A stretch of 64,000 bases of DNA from CAZAYP01 sp964489425 [NCBI: uncultured Verrucomicrobiota bacterium] (lineage in GTDB: Bacteria; Verrucomicrobiota; Kiritimatiellia; RZYC01), in NCBI GenBank assembly GCA_964489425.1, contig CAZAYP010000003.1:100257-164256 (forward strand), in the 5' to 3' direction. Below the pieces are notes generated by a model, which did not search any database, was not told the DNA's origin, and was given only the letters and a program-made list of their open reading frames with translations. The position numbers and the translations under genes are program-made. Shown in pieces: positions 35,168 through 45,514 of this stretch. Position 1 is the first letter of the stretch. Every line of letters starts with the position of its first letter.

Positions 35168-35884
35168 TCAGTAGTCCGCCGGGGCAATCGGCCGCTGCGG
35201 CGCCGGCGGCGTGGCCGGCCGGGTACCCGGGCGCCGCAAGTGGCGGATCGGCAGGCTCAGGCACCCCAGGCAGACCAGGACAAAGCCCATCCAGGTGACG
35301 ACGATCACCGGATCGTAATTCTGATCCGGCGTTTTTACGGTGGACGGATTGAACGAGATCAGGCTGAGGGTGAGAAACAGCGCCACCAGGATAATCAGCC
35401 CGAAAAACAACAGCTCGTTGATGACCAGGCTGCGCTGCGTGTTGCACACCAGGTGCCACTCGCGCGCCAGCCCCTTGATGGGGATGAGCGCGATGATCGC
35501 AATGACCGTGGCATGGATGGCCGGGCCGGCCGGGTAGCCGTTTTGCACCACCGTCAGCCACAGCAGGACACCGAGAATCACCGCGAAGCCATTCCAGGCG
35601 ACGAACATGAGCGCCGGGAACCAACGTGCCGAGTTGGCCGCCAGGCGCCTGGCCCAGGGCGTGCGCAGCGCGGGCTCCTGGTGCAGGCGGTAGCTGCCCC
35701 ACAGGATCAGCTGCAGGCCGGCGCTCAGGCCCAGGGCGCACCATAGCCCCGGCCCCGCGCCCTGCGCCGTGAACAGGATCATCAGCAGCGCGAACACCAT
35801 CGGCACCAGGCCCAGGCCGGCAAAGTAGCAGTAGTGCACGCGGCACTCCTTGCGGTCGGCATGGTATAGCGGGAAAAACTTCAC
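35168..35884 (-). CDS. multi-pass membrane protein of unknown function
   Basis: The 238-residue product has about six hydrophobic helices, an N-terminal Cys/His-rich start (HADRKECRVHYCYF) and a Pro-rich C-terminal tail. Start: a GTG at 35884 that overlaps the upstream stop as GTGA; the long frame upstream in the same phase is antisense-like noise over the dUTPase-like gene. No family is recognised. Translational coupling with the dUTPase-like gene suggests co-expression. Confidence 0.6.
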   Translation of the reverse strand: MKFFPLYHADRKECRVHYCYFAGLGLVPMVFALLMILFTAQGAGPGLWCALGLSAGLQLILWGSYRLHQEPALRTPWARRLAANSARWFPALMFVAWNGFAVILGVLLWLTVVQNGYPAGPAIHATVIAIIALIPIKGLAREWHLVCNTQRSLVINELLFFGLIILVALFLTLSLISFNPSTVKTPDQNYDPVIVVTWMGFVLVCLGCLSLPIRHLRRPGTRPATPPAPQRPIAPADY

Positions 35885-36270
35885 GGGGTGAGGTCGCGGT
35901 TGTCGGCCTCGTCCTTGGTGGTGTAGCCGCTGTCCTGGCGGTCCAGGTTCACCTTGTTTTTCTTGGTGTACAGGGTGAAGACGTCCTGGGCGGTCATGCC
36001 GAGCACCTCGGCCAGCGAGATCAGGAAATGGAACAGGTCCACGACTTCCACCCGCGCGTTCTGCCGGTCGTACGTCTGGTACTTGGCCCACCACTTCCAG
36101 GGCACGCTGTCGGTCAGCTCGGCGAGTTCCTGGGTCATGGCGCGGCAGTAGTTCAGCACCCAGGCCTGCTCTTCGGCCTCGGCCAGGTCGCGGGGCCGGG
36201 CGCCGATCCGCGCGTTCAGTTCCTCCTGCATGGCAAACATGGTTTCCAGCATGTCTTCGTTGGGGGGCAT
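35881..36270 (-). CDS. all-alpha NTP pyrophosphatase, dUTPase_2-like
   Basis: A 129-residue helical protein with E-L-A-E-L-T-D-S-V-P-W-K-W-W, E-V-V-D-L-F-H-F-L-I-S-L and Y-T-K-K-N-K-V-N-x-x-R-Q-x-x-G-Y. The E-L-x-E ... E-V-V-D pattern supplies the Mg2+ ligands of all-alpha NTPases, and the K-N-x-x-N-x-x-R-Q-x-x-G-Y end matches dimeric dUTP diphosphatases. It probably cleans dUTP or another abnormal nucleotide. Confidence 0.85.
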   Translation of the reverse strand: MPPNEDMLETMFAMQEELNARIGARPRDLAEAEEQAWVLNYCRAMTQELAELTDSVPWKWWAKYQTYDRQNARVEVVDLFHFLISLAEVLGMTAQDVFTLYTKKNKVNLDRQDSGYTTKDEADNRDLTP

Positions 36271-36307
36271 GACGTTTCCTTTCGGGTGGCGGGCGGGGTC
36301 CGGAACC

Positions 36308-37864
<1,557 letters not shown>

Positions 37865-37873
37865 GGTTGTCGC

Positions 37874-37891
37874 CCGGGGCTTATGCCCCGG
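37874..37891 (-). promoter_or_regulatory. palindrome in the leader of the sigma-54 activator gene
   Basis: CCGGGGC-TTAT-GCCCCGG is a perfect 7-bp dyad ending 9 nt before the ATG at 37864. As RNA it would hide the ribosome-binding region; as DNA it could be an autoregulatory operator. Confidence 0.5.
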
Positions 37892-37969
37892 AAATTACAT
37901 TTATGTCGCAGGATACCGGCGGGCGCCAGGTTTGTCACCTCTCAAAACCACGGGCGCCGGGGTCCCGGC

Positions 37970-37999
37970 TTGCCTTGGCGCGGGCACCGCCCGTATAGT
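37970..37999 (+). promoter_or_regulatory. promoter of the AEC permease gene
   Basis: TTGCCT (37970-37975) lies 18 nt from TATAGT (37994-37999). The transcript would have a leader of about 38 nt with GGAGT just before the ATG at 38044. Confidence 0.45.
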
Positions 38000-38043
38000 G
38001 CCGCTGGCCGTCGCGCACCGGCTTTGACGGCCGATGGAGTGCC

Positions 38044-38997
38044 ATGGGCATCGTATTCCAGATTCTGGCGATCTTGCTGCTGCTGGGCGTCGGCGCGCTG
38101 TGCCGCTGGGGCCGGCTGATCACCGCGGAGGGCACCCGCGACCTGTCCAAGATCCTGATGAGCGTGGTGTACCCGGCGCTCATCCTGCGGTCCATCCTGG
38201 GCGCGTCCCTGGACGAGTTGCTGGCCAACTGGGAACTGCCCCTGCTGGCCATGGCCCTGGCGTTGATCGGCTACGCGCTCGGCTGGGGGGTGTTGCTGGC
38301 CCGTCGCGGCGACCCGCCGGCCACCCGGCACGCGTTCCTCTACCACTGCCTCGTAAACAACTACCTGTTTCTGCCGCTGCCGATCGTCATGGTGTTCTTC
38401 GGCGACCAGGGGGTGGCCCTGCTGATTTTCTCGTCGCTGGGCATGGAGGTGATCATCTGGACGCTGGGCATTGCCCAGTTCGCGCGCGGCGCCAGCTGGC
38501 GGGCGCACCTGCGGATGATGCGCGCTCCGGCGCCCATGACCCTGCTGTTTTCGATCGCCCTGGTGGCCGTGCGCGACTCCGGGTGGCTGCCGATCGATTT
38601 CAACCATCCGGCGCCGTTCCTGCGCCACATGCTGACTACCGGGACCTTCCTCCTCACGGCCATCGGCCAGGCCACGGTCATCCTGGGGTTCCTGGTTGGC
38701 GGCAGCCGGCTCGCCCAACTGCACCCGCGCCAGCTCAACCACGCGCTGGGCTGGATCGTGGCCGGCATCCGCCTGGTTGCCGTGCCGGCGCTGATGTGGT
38801 GCCTGCTGCGGTTGCTCCCGCTGGACGCCACGGCACGGGGAGTCTTCCTCGTCGTCGCCACCATGCCGGCAGCCATCAACAGCGTGGTCATGAGCGAGCG
38901 CTATGGCGGCGACACCGACTTCATGGCCGGCAGCATGCTGCTGACCCACCTGCTGGCCCTGGCCACCATCCCGTTTTTTCTGTCCCTGTTTCTGTGA
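38044..38997 (+). CDS. AEC (auxin efflux carrier) family transporter
   Basis: A 317-residue, ten-helix protein. Typical AEC features are G-A-L-C-R-W-G, L-S-K-I-L-M-S-V-V-Y-P-A-L-I-L, and, late in the sequence, A-T-M-P-A-A-I-N-S-V-V-M-S-E-R-Y-G-G-D. Bacterial members export or import organic acids such as malate; the substrate is unknown. GATGGAGTGCC gives a ribosome site. It is divergent from the sigma-54 activator, which might control it. Confidence 0.9.
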   Translation: MGIVFQILAILLLLGVGALCRWGRLITAEGTRDLSKILMSVVYPALILRSILGASLDELLANWELPLLAMALALIGYALGWGVLLARRGDPPATRHAFLYHCLVNNYLFLPLPIVMVFFGDQGVALLIFSSLGMEVIIWTLGIAQFARGASWRAHLRMMRAPAPMTLLFSIALVAVRDSGWLPIDFNHPAPFLRHMLTTGTFLLTAIGQATVILGFLVGGSRLAQLHPRQLNHALGWIVAGIRLVAVPALMWCLLRLLPLDATARGVFLVVATMPAAINSVVMSERYGGDTDFMAGSMLLTHLLALATIPFFLSLFL

Positions 38998-39084
38998 GAA
39001 TCCATCGCGCATGGTACGGGATCTGCTCTATATGTAGCGGTGACAGGAAAAATGAACACAAGCGGCATAAAGGGTCGGGCAACA

Positions 39085-39130
39085 GGGCAGAAACTTCCTG
39101 CCCAAGGCAACGCGGATGGCAGTTCCTGCC
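39085..39130 (+). promoter_or_regulatory. tandem small hairpins before the FliE-like gene
   Basis: GGGCAG (39085-39090) pairs with CTGCCC (39098-39103), and GGCAG (39118-39122) with CTGCC (39126-39130). Both right arms read TTCCTGCC, so the two hairpins are related. They lie 50-95 nt before the ATG at 39180 and could end the AEC transcript or regulate the next gene. Confidence 0.4.
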
Positions 39131-39179
39131 GGACCAAGCCGCAAACCCGACATGAATTCTTGATTGTGAGGATGGCGCC

Positions 39180-39527
39180 ATGAATCCAGTGGAACAACGA
39201 ATCAGCGAAATATCCGGGGCCCAGGCGATAGAAGCCCGCCAGGCGCCGCCGCCCCTACCAGCCCCGGCCAAAGGCGCGGCCGCCGGGTCGTTCAACGACA
39301 TTTTGGTCAAAATGGTCAGCGATGTCCACGCCATGCAACGCAATGCAACCGAGTCCCTCAACAACCTGGAATCCATCAAGCCGGCCGGGCCGGAGGATAT
39401 CAATGTCCAAATGGAGCAGGCGGACCGGGCGTACGAGATCATGATGAAAATCCGGCACAAGCTGACAGACGCCTACGGCCATATCGCCGGGCAATCGCCT
39501 GCCCCCAAGGGGCCCAAGGCGGGGTGA
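39180..39527 (+). CDS. FliE-like small helical protein
   Basis: A 115-residue protein. After a Pro/Ala-rich N-terminus (about 1-38) come two long helices, the second with D-I-N-V-Q-M-E-Q-A-D-R-A-Y-E-I-M-M-K-I-R-H-K-L-T-D-A-Y. This resembles the hook-basal body protein FliE, whose C-terminal half has A-x-x-A-x-x-x-x-x-x-x-V-R-N-K-L-x-x-A-Y. No other flagellar or type III secretion gene is in the window. GAGG upstream of the ATG serves as ribosome site. Confidence 0.6.
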   Translation: MNPVEQRISEISGAQAIEARQAPPPLPAPAKGAAAGSFNDILVKMVSDVHAMQRNATESLNNLESIKPAGPEDINVQMEQADRAYEIMMKIRHKLTDAYGHIAGQSPAPKGPKAG

Positions 39528-39568
39528 GCGGCTGACGGGTGGCCGATCATCCGTGGCCAGTGACGTGG

Positions 39569-40939
39569 CTAGAACTTCTGCTTGAGCTTGCCGAACAGGA
39601 TCGCGGCCAGGCTTTTGCGCTCGGTCACGATCTCGGCCCGGGCGGTCATGCCGGGCTTGACGGCGCGCGGGCGGCCGTGGATGAGAAAGTGATCCTTGTC
39701 CAGCGATCCGTTGACGATATACACATGCCCCAGGGCGGCGTCATCGGTGGCGGCGGCCGCGATCGTGACCACCCGGCCGGTCAGGGATCCGTAATCAAAG
39801 TACGGGAAAGCGTCGAATTTATACTTCACCGGCATGCCGGTGTCGATGAACCCGATGTCCCGGTTGGCCACCTGCAGTTCCATGAACAACCCCGTACCGT
39901 CCGGCACCAGCGTGGCCAGGGGCTCGGCCTGGCGCACGTAAGCGCCCGGGCCATGGTAAAACAGCGCCGAGATCACGCCGTCTTTTTCCGCCGCGACCAG
40001 GTGGCTGGCGGAGCCCGCCGGCGCAGCGTCCGGCGGCGCCCCCCGCAGGGCGATCAGGCCGGCCACGGTTTCCTGCTCTGACCGCAGCGAGGTCAGGGCG
40101 CTGTCCCGGTCGAGCTCGAGCTTGCGCAGATCGGCCTGCATCTGCTGCCGGCGGCCGGCGAACGTGATCCGCGCGGAAGCCAGGTCCTGGGCGAGGATCG
40201 CCGCCTCGTTGGTCAGGATGCTGTGCTGGGAGCCCAGCTTGGCCAGTTCCACGCGCGCCCGCTCGCGGCGGGAGCGGATGTTGTTGTATTCGGCCAGCGA
40301 GGTCAGCTGCCGATCGAACAGCGTCTGGGTGTTCGCCAGCTCGGCAACCAGCTGCTGCTCCTCGGCCCGCCAGTACTCCTGGTCGGCGCGGTTGGACTGC
40401 AGCTGCAATACATTTTGTTCGCGCTTGATGTCATGGACCCGCAACGCGCTTTCATGCTCGGCCGCCAGATCGGCGAGGGCCGTGCGCAGCGCGGCGATCT
40501 GCGCCTCGAAAGCCGCCTCTTTTTGCGGCAGGACCGCGTTCAGCTCCCGGAGCTTGACCTGGTGGGTCACGCCGTCCTGGGTATCGACCCGAAACAGCGG
40601 GGCGCCCTTGCGGACGGCCTGGCCGGCGGCAACGTACACCTCCGCGATCACGCCATCCCCGGCGCTGACCACCGCAAGCTTGTCGGATACCGGCCGGGCC
40701 ATGGCCGGGCACTGCACCACGATGTCGATGCGACCCGCCACGGCATAGATCACGGCCGCGGCCACGAACAGCACCACCAGGTACAACAAGCCGCGCGCCA
40801 GCAGGCGGGGCATGCGCTGCAGCTCCTCCACGACCAGGTAATTACCCGACACCTCCGGCTCCGGCGCGGCGGCATCGGCCGCCGGATCGGCCGGAAAATC
40901 GGCCGGTGGGCCCGGATCGGCAGGGGCGTCAGGCGCCAT
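39569..40939 (-). CDS. HlyD family membrane-fusion protein
   Basis: The 456-residue adaptor has a Pro/Ala-rich cytoplasmic N-terminus, one membrane helix (about 60-80), a lipoyl half-motif (V-V-S-A-G-D-G-V-I-A-E-V-Y-V-A-A-G-Q-A-V), a long coiled-coil hairpin (about 130-300) and the second lipoyl/beta-barrel part (V-A-A-E-K-D-G-V-I-S-A). It would bridge the ABC exporter and the TolC-like channel encoded upstream. Start: ATG at 40939 with GAGG 6 nt upstream; an in-frame ATG at 40966, 3 nt after the peptidase stop, is possible. Confidence 0.9.
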   Translation of the reverse strand: MAPDAPADPGPPADFPADPAADAAAPEPEVSGNYLVVEELQRMPRLLARGLLYLVVLFVAAAVIYAVAGRIDIVVQCPAMARPVSDKLAVVSAGDGVIAEVYVAAGQAVRKGAPLFRVDTQDGVTHQVKLRELNAVLPQKEAAFEAQIAALRTALADLAAEHESALRVHDIKREQNVLQLQSNRADQEYWRAEEQQLVAELANTQTLFDRQLTSLAEYNNIRSRRERARVELAKLGSQHSILTNEAAILAQDLASARITFAGRRQQMQADLRKLELDRDSALTSLRSEQETVAGLIALRGAPPDAAPAGSASHLVAAEKDGVISALFYHGPGAYVRQAEPLATLVPDGTGLFMELQVANRDIGFIDTGMPVKYKFDAFPYFDYGSLTGRVVTIAAAATDDAALGHVYIVNGSLDKDHFLIHGRPRAVKPGMTARAEIVTERKSLAAILFGKLKQKF

Positions 40940-40969
40940 GGCCGACCTCGGTGTTGGCGGGCGCATTCA

Positions 40970-42415
40970 TCATGGGGCGACCGCCTCCCGGGGTTGGAAT
41001 GCGGGCACAAACAATGGCCAGGGGAACTCATCCCCGGCGGCAGACAGCACGCCGGCCAGGTGCGCAGCCATGGCCAACGACGCCTGGATCATGGCAGTGC
41101 AGTAGTCATCGTTCACGTACTGCAGGGTATCCTGCGTCGTGTGATAGTAGGGGTTGAAATCGCCGGAAAAGTTTTCGCCAACGAAAAGGGCGCTGAACCC
41201 GTTGTCCCAGAAGGAGGCCTGGTCGCTGCCGGTCTCGCCCGCGGCGTTGATCCGCGCCTGGAGCGCACCATGGAGCCCGTACAGCTGCACCACGTTGGTG
41301 AACAGTGCCGCCAGGGCGTAGTCGCCGGCATAGCCGGGATTATGCGGGGGGCGGATGTTCAGGTCGGCCGTCGGGGTCTTGGTGCTCCAGGAGATCATGT
41401 CCATGTTGACGACGCCGGCGACCTCCTGGTGCGCGGCGGCCAGTTGCTGGGCGTAGACCGCGCTGCCGAGCAGGCCCTGCTCCTCGCCGGTGAAAAGCAC
41501 GAACTTCACGGTCCGGTCGCAGGAGCAACCGCTGAGCCGCTGGGCTATCGCCAGGACGGCGGCACACCCGCTGGCATTGTCGTCCGCGCCGGGCGCGGTC
41601 GCGCCGGACGGCATGTCGTCGATATGGGCGACCACCAGCACCGCCTCGTTGGAGAGCGGACCGCATCCGGGCAAGGTGCCGACCAGGTTGTAGCCCGAAT
41701 AGCTGCTGTTGGACCACGCCCGGCGCTCCACGGCCAGATCCCACGACTCCATGGATTCCTCGGCGTAATCCAGGGCCCGCTCCAAGGGCGTGCCGGAGGT
41801 CGTGTGGCGGGTGGTGATGGTCTGGGGCGTACCGCCGACCGGTACTGGCGTGGCGCCGCTCAGCCCGGAGATCCAGGCCAGCACGTTGGTGGCCTGCACG
41901 CTGGCGACAAGGTTGGAAATGAGCGGGTCAGCCGTCCCCGCGCGCTTCCGGAACGAGACCGGTGGGGCCGCCACCACCGCCATGGGTTGTGCCGGGAGCC
42001 GCTTGACGTGGTATCCGGCATCCGCCAGGCGTTGCGCGGCCGCCGCATCCGCGCGGACAATCAGCTGGCGGCCGTCGTCGGCCAACACATCCAGCCCCGG
42101 GGGCAATGGCGGCGCCACGGGGCCGAGGTGAGAGGCAACAACGTAATCACCGGGCGCGCTGGCCGTCGGGTCCAGCACCTGGCCAGCGCCGGCCTGCTGT
42201 GCCCAGGCGGCCGGGTCGGCAATCACCAGCACATATTCGCGGGCGGCGCCGTCCACCAGCCAGGCGTAAACCGGCAGTTCGGGTTTCCAATCCGGCCCCG
42301 GGACATCGATCCGGGCCAGTAGATCGGCGGGCGCGGGCTGGACCGCGGCCACGAACAACGCCCAGCCCAGCATGACACCCTGCGCGCCGATCCAATACGG
42401 ACGAATTCGCTTCAT
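40970..42415 (-). CDS. secreted M28-family zinc aminopeptidase
   Basis: A 481-residue exported protein (signal peptide, basic start then hydrophobic 12-25). The M28 metal ligands are present in order: A-H-I-D-D, G-A-D-D-N-A-S-G, F-T-G-E-E-Q-G-L-L-G-S, N-M-D-M-I and Y-Y-H-T-T-Q-D-T. An N-terminal region (about 30-150) is a prodomain-like extension. Its position inside the exporter operon, one base after the ABC gene, suggests it trims or degrades the exported peptide, or is itself part of the pathway. Confidence 0.88.
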   Translation of the reverse strand: MKRIRPYWIGAQGVMLGWALFVAAVQPAPADLLARIDVPGPDWKPELPVYAWLVDGAAREYVLVIADPAAWAQQAGAGQVLDPTASAPGDYVVASHLGPVAPPLPPGLDVLADDGRQLIVRADAAAAQRLADAGYHVKRLPAQPMAVVAAPPVSFRKRAGTADPLISNLVASVQATNVLAWISGLSGATPVPVGGTPQTITTRHTTSGTPLERALDYAEESMESWDLAVERRAWSNSSYSGYNLVGTLPGCGPLSNEAVLVVAHIDDMPSGATAPGADDNASGCAAVLAIAQRLSGCSCDRTVKFVLFTGEEQGLLGSAVYAQQLAAAHQEVAGVVNMDMISWSTKTPTADLNIRPPHNPGYAGDYALAALFTNVVQLYGLHGALQARINAAGETGSDQASFWDNGFSALFVGENFSGDFNPYYHTTQDTLQYVNDDYCTAMIQASLAMAAHLAGVLSAAGDEFPWPLFVPAFQPREAVAP

Positions 42416-45400
42416 CTACATCTCCAGTTGTTGGTGGTTCAGATAGTGGTACAGTCCTCGCGAGCGCATCAGGTCCGCGTGCGTACCCTGCTCCACGATC
42501 GTGCCGTTGTCGAGCACGACGATGTGGTCGGCGTTGCGGATCGTGCTGAGGCGGTGCGCAATGACCAGCGCGGTGCGGTTTTTCAGGATCGTGCCCATGC
42601 TTTTCTGCAGGGCCTGCTCAGACTCGGTGTCCAGCGAGCTGGTGGCTTCGTCGAGAATGATGATCTGCGGGTCGCGGTACAGCGCGCGCGCAATGCAAAT
42701 GCGCTGTTTCTGGCCGCCGGACAGGCGCAGCCCGCTCTCGCCAATCTTGGTCTGGTAGCCCAGCGGAAGGCCGTTGATGAAGTCATGGGCATTGGCCAGC
42801 TGGGCCGCGCGCATGACCAGCTCGCTGTTCAGGTCCGGATCGCCCAGGGCGATGTTCTCGCTGATCGTGCCGTTGAACAGGTAGCTGTCCTGGGGCACGT
42901 AGCCGATCAGCCGGCGCAGCTGGGTGAGGTTGAGGTTGCGCAGATCGCAGCCATCGAGCAGCACCTGGCCATCCGTCGGGTCGTACAGGCGCGCGACCAG
43001 GGTGGCCAGGGTGGTCTTGCCGGAGCCGCTGCGGCCGACCAGCGCCAGCACCTGGCCGGCGGGGACGCGCAGGTTCAGCTGGGAGAGGATATAGGGGTCG
43101 TCCTCGCCGCCATAGCGGAAGTAGACGTCCTTGAACACCAACTCGCCGCGCGGCTCGCGCAACAGGATGCCCTCCGCAGCGCCGCCGGCCGGGAACTCGG
43201 TGCGGGCGTTGAGCACATCGTTGAGCCGGTCCACGGACACCAGCGTCTGCTGGATGTCGTCCCAGGCGTTGAGGATGCGGTTGATGGGCGTGAGCACGCT
43301 GCCCAGCAGCGCCATGAACGCCATCAACTCGCCCACGCTCATGCGCAGCGCAATCACCTGGCGCGCCCCGTACCACAGCAGCACCGCGGAGCTGAGCGCG
43401 CCCACGAAGCTGGCCAAATTGTAGAACCCGATCCCCGTGTGGAAGAGCCGGAAATCAATGCTCATGGCGTGGATGAACTTGTTCTCCCACTTCCAGCGCG
43501 TCGGGTACTCCACGTTCATGGCCTTGACCGTGTCGATCCCGTTGATCGACTCGATCAGCAACGACTCGGCGTCGGTGCGCGCGGCGAACGCGTCCACGTT
43601 GAGCCGCCGCAGGACCGGCGTGAACCCCAGGGTCACGGCCACGAAGATCGGGATGAACACGCAGGTCAGGCCCGCCATGCGCGGGTTGTAGTAGAACATC
43701 AGCGTGAGGTAGAGCACCACCAGCACGGCGTCGAGCACCAGCGTCAGCGCGGTGTGGGTCATGAAGTCGCGGATCTTCTGGTTCTCGCCGAAGCGCGAGA
43801 TAAAGTCGCCGATCCGCCGCGCCTTGAAATAGCCCAGCGGCAGCGCCAGCAGGTGCTTGTAAAAGCTGACCAGCATGCGCAGGTCGATGTGCAGGCTGAC
43901 ATGGACGATCAGGTACTGCCGCAGCGTGCCCACCAACGCCTGGAACACCACCACCAGCAGCATCCCCGCGAACATGAGGTTGAGCATGCTGACGTTGTTG
44001 TGGGTCAGCACGTGGTCGACGATGTTCTGGGTAAAGATCGGCGTGGCCAGCCCGAACAGGTTGAGGAGGATCGAGGCCAGCAGGATCTCCAGCAGCAGCC
44101 CGCGGTACGGCGCGATAAACGGCAGGAAATTGCGGAACGTGGTCTTGTCTTCCGGCTGGGTACCGAACACCGGCGTGGGCTCCAGCAGGAGCGCGATGCC
44201 GGTCCAGTTCTTCTCGAAGTGCGCGCGGGAATACTTGCGCAGGCCGAGGGCCGGGTCGGCCACCCACACCCACTGGTCGGTCATGCGGTACACCACGACA
44301 AAGTGGCAGCCCTGCCAGTGGACCACGGCCGGCAGCGGCGCGGCGGCCAGGTCGTCGTAGCCCAGGCGCACGCCACGCGTGGCAAACCCCAGCTGCTCGG
44401 CGGCCCCGGCCAGGTTGGCCAGCGACGAGCCGCTGATGTCCACGTGCGCCAGGTCGCGCACACGGGAGGAGGAGAAGTTCTTGCCGTAAAACCGGGCAAT
44501 CATCATCAGGCAGGTGGACCCGCAGGCGGTTTCGTCGTGCTGGCGGATGAACGGGAAGAACACGCGCCGCCGCCAGGGGGCCCGGCGCGGAGCCGCGGCC
44601 GCCTGGGGCGCGGGCCCCGGCGTTTCGGCCAGCGGCTTGACCTGCGGCGCCTTGAGCGCCGCCAGCTCCTGCTTGATGATCTCCTGGTACGGGATCGGCG
44701 GCGGGTGCCGGCCGTACGACTGGAGCCGGTCTTCCAGCACGTGGCGCCACGTGGCCGACCGGGCCACCAACTCGTCAAAGTCCGCCTTGGACAGCGAGTA
44801 CAGGTGGCAATCGGTCAGGCACACCACGTCGGCGGCGCGCGGCGCGCCCACCAGCAGGGCGCGCTCGCCGAAGAAATCGCCCTCGCGCAAATAGTTGATG
44901 ATGCTGGCCGACTGCTGCTGCCACGCCACGACCTTGAGCCGGCCGCTTTCGATCAGGTAAAACTTGTCGGCCGCCGCCCCCTGGCGAAAAACCGCCTCGC
45001 CTTCCTTGAAGTACTCCGAGTGCAGGCGCCGGATGAGCTCCTGGATTTCCGCCGGCGCCAACTGCGCCAGGTTGGCGCACGAGGTCAGGAACCGGTGGAT
45101 GGCCATGGAGCGGACAAACTTGTCGAATTGCTCGCGGATCTCGCCCCGCGCCAGCAGGTGGGTGATGATCGCCTCGCGCCGGATGGCCAGCACCGCGCAG
45201 TCCTCGATCGCGCGCGCCGTGTCCACGCACGGCCCCTCGGCGGTCACGGACTGCTCGCCGAAATGGTCGCCGCGCGAGCGCACGCCAAGGTTCATCTCCA
45301 CGCCCGCCGCGTTGGCGCGCAGGATGCGCACCCGGCCGCTGTACACGATGTAAAAGAACGGGTCCTCGTCGCCCGCGGCGTACACCAGGTCCCCGTTGCT

Positions 45401-45508
45401 GAAGGATTTGAGCTCCGCGGTTTCGAGGAGCTGCGCCACCTCGGACTCGGTCAGCAGCGCGAAGATCGAGATGCTGCGCAGGAACGGGAGTATGTCGGTG
45501 ATATCCAT
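42416..45508 (-). CDS. peptide exporter: two cNMP-binding domains, C39 peptidase and ABC transporter
   Basis: A 1030-residue protein. Residues about 10-125 and 135-260 are two cyclic-nucleotide-binding (Crp-type) domains. A Pro-rich linker leads to a C39 peptidase with catalytic C329 (E-T-A-C-G-S-T-C), H402 (G-C-H-F-V-V) and D418 (V-A-D-P-A-L-G). The membrane domain spans about 465-745. The ATPase has G-R-S-G-S-G-K-T-T (825-833), L-S-G-G-Q (929-933) and I-I-I-L-D-E-A (949-955). C39 domains cut leader peptides after double glycine during export. The double cNMP front end resembles cyanobacterial HetC-like exporters. Confidence 0.94.
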   Translation of the reverse strand: MDITDILPFLRSISIFALLTESEVAQLLETAELKSFSNGDLVYAAGDEDPFFYIVYSGRVRILRANAAGVEMNLGVRSRGDHFGEQSVTAEGPCVDTARAIEDCAVLAIRREAIITHLLARGEIREQFDKFVRSMAIHRFLTSCANLAQLAPAEIQELIRRLHSEYFKEGEAVFRQGAAADKFYLIESGRLKVVAWQQQSASIINYLREGDFFGERALLVGAPRAADVVCLTDCHLYSLSKADFDELVARSATWRHVLEDRLQSYGRHPPPIPYQEIIKQELAALKAPQVKPLAETPGPAPQAAAAPRRAPWRRRVFFPFIRQHDETACGSTCLMMIARFYGKNFSSSRVRDLAHVDISGSSLANLAGAAEQLGFATRGVRLGYDDLAAAPLPAVVHWQGCHFVVVYRMTDQWVWVADPALGLRKYSRAHFEKNWTGIALLLEPTPVFGTQPEDKTTFRNFLPFIAPYRGLLLEILLASILLNLFGLATPIFTQNIVDHVLTHNNVSMLNLMFAGMLLVVVFQALVGTLRQYLIVHVSLHIDLRMLVSFYKHLLALPLGYFKARRIGDFISRFGENQKIRDFMTHTALTLVLDAVLVVLYLTLMFYYNPRMAGLTCVFIPIFVAVTLGFTPVLRRLNVDAFAARTDAESLLIESINGIDTVKAMNVEYPTRWKWENKFIHAMSIDFRLFHTGIGFYNLASFVGALSSAVLLWYGARQVIALRMSVGELMAFMALLGSVLTPINRILNAWDDIQQTLVSVDRLNDVLNARTEFPAGGAAEGILLREPRGELVFKDVYFRYGGEDDPYILSQLNLRVPAGQVLALVGRSGSGKTTLATLVARLYDPTDGQVLLDGCDLRNLNLTQLRRLIGYVPQDSYLFNGTISENIALGDPDLNSELVMRAAQLANAHDFINGLPLGYQTKIGESGLRLSGGQKQRICIARALYRDPQIIILDEATSSLDTESEQALQKSMGTILKNRTALVIAHRLSTIRNADHIVVLDNGTIVEQGTHADLMRSRGLYHYLNHQQLEM

Positions 45509-45514
45509 GCGTTG

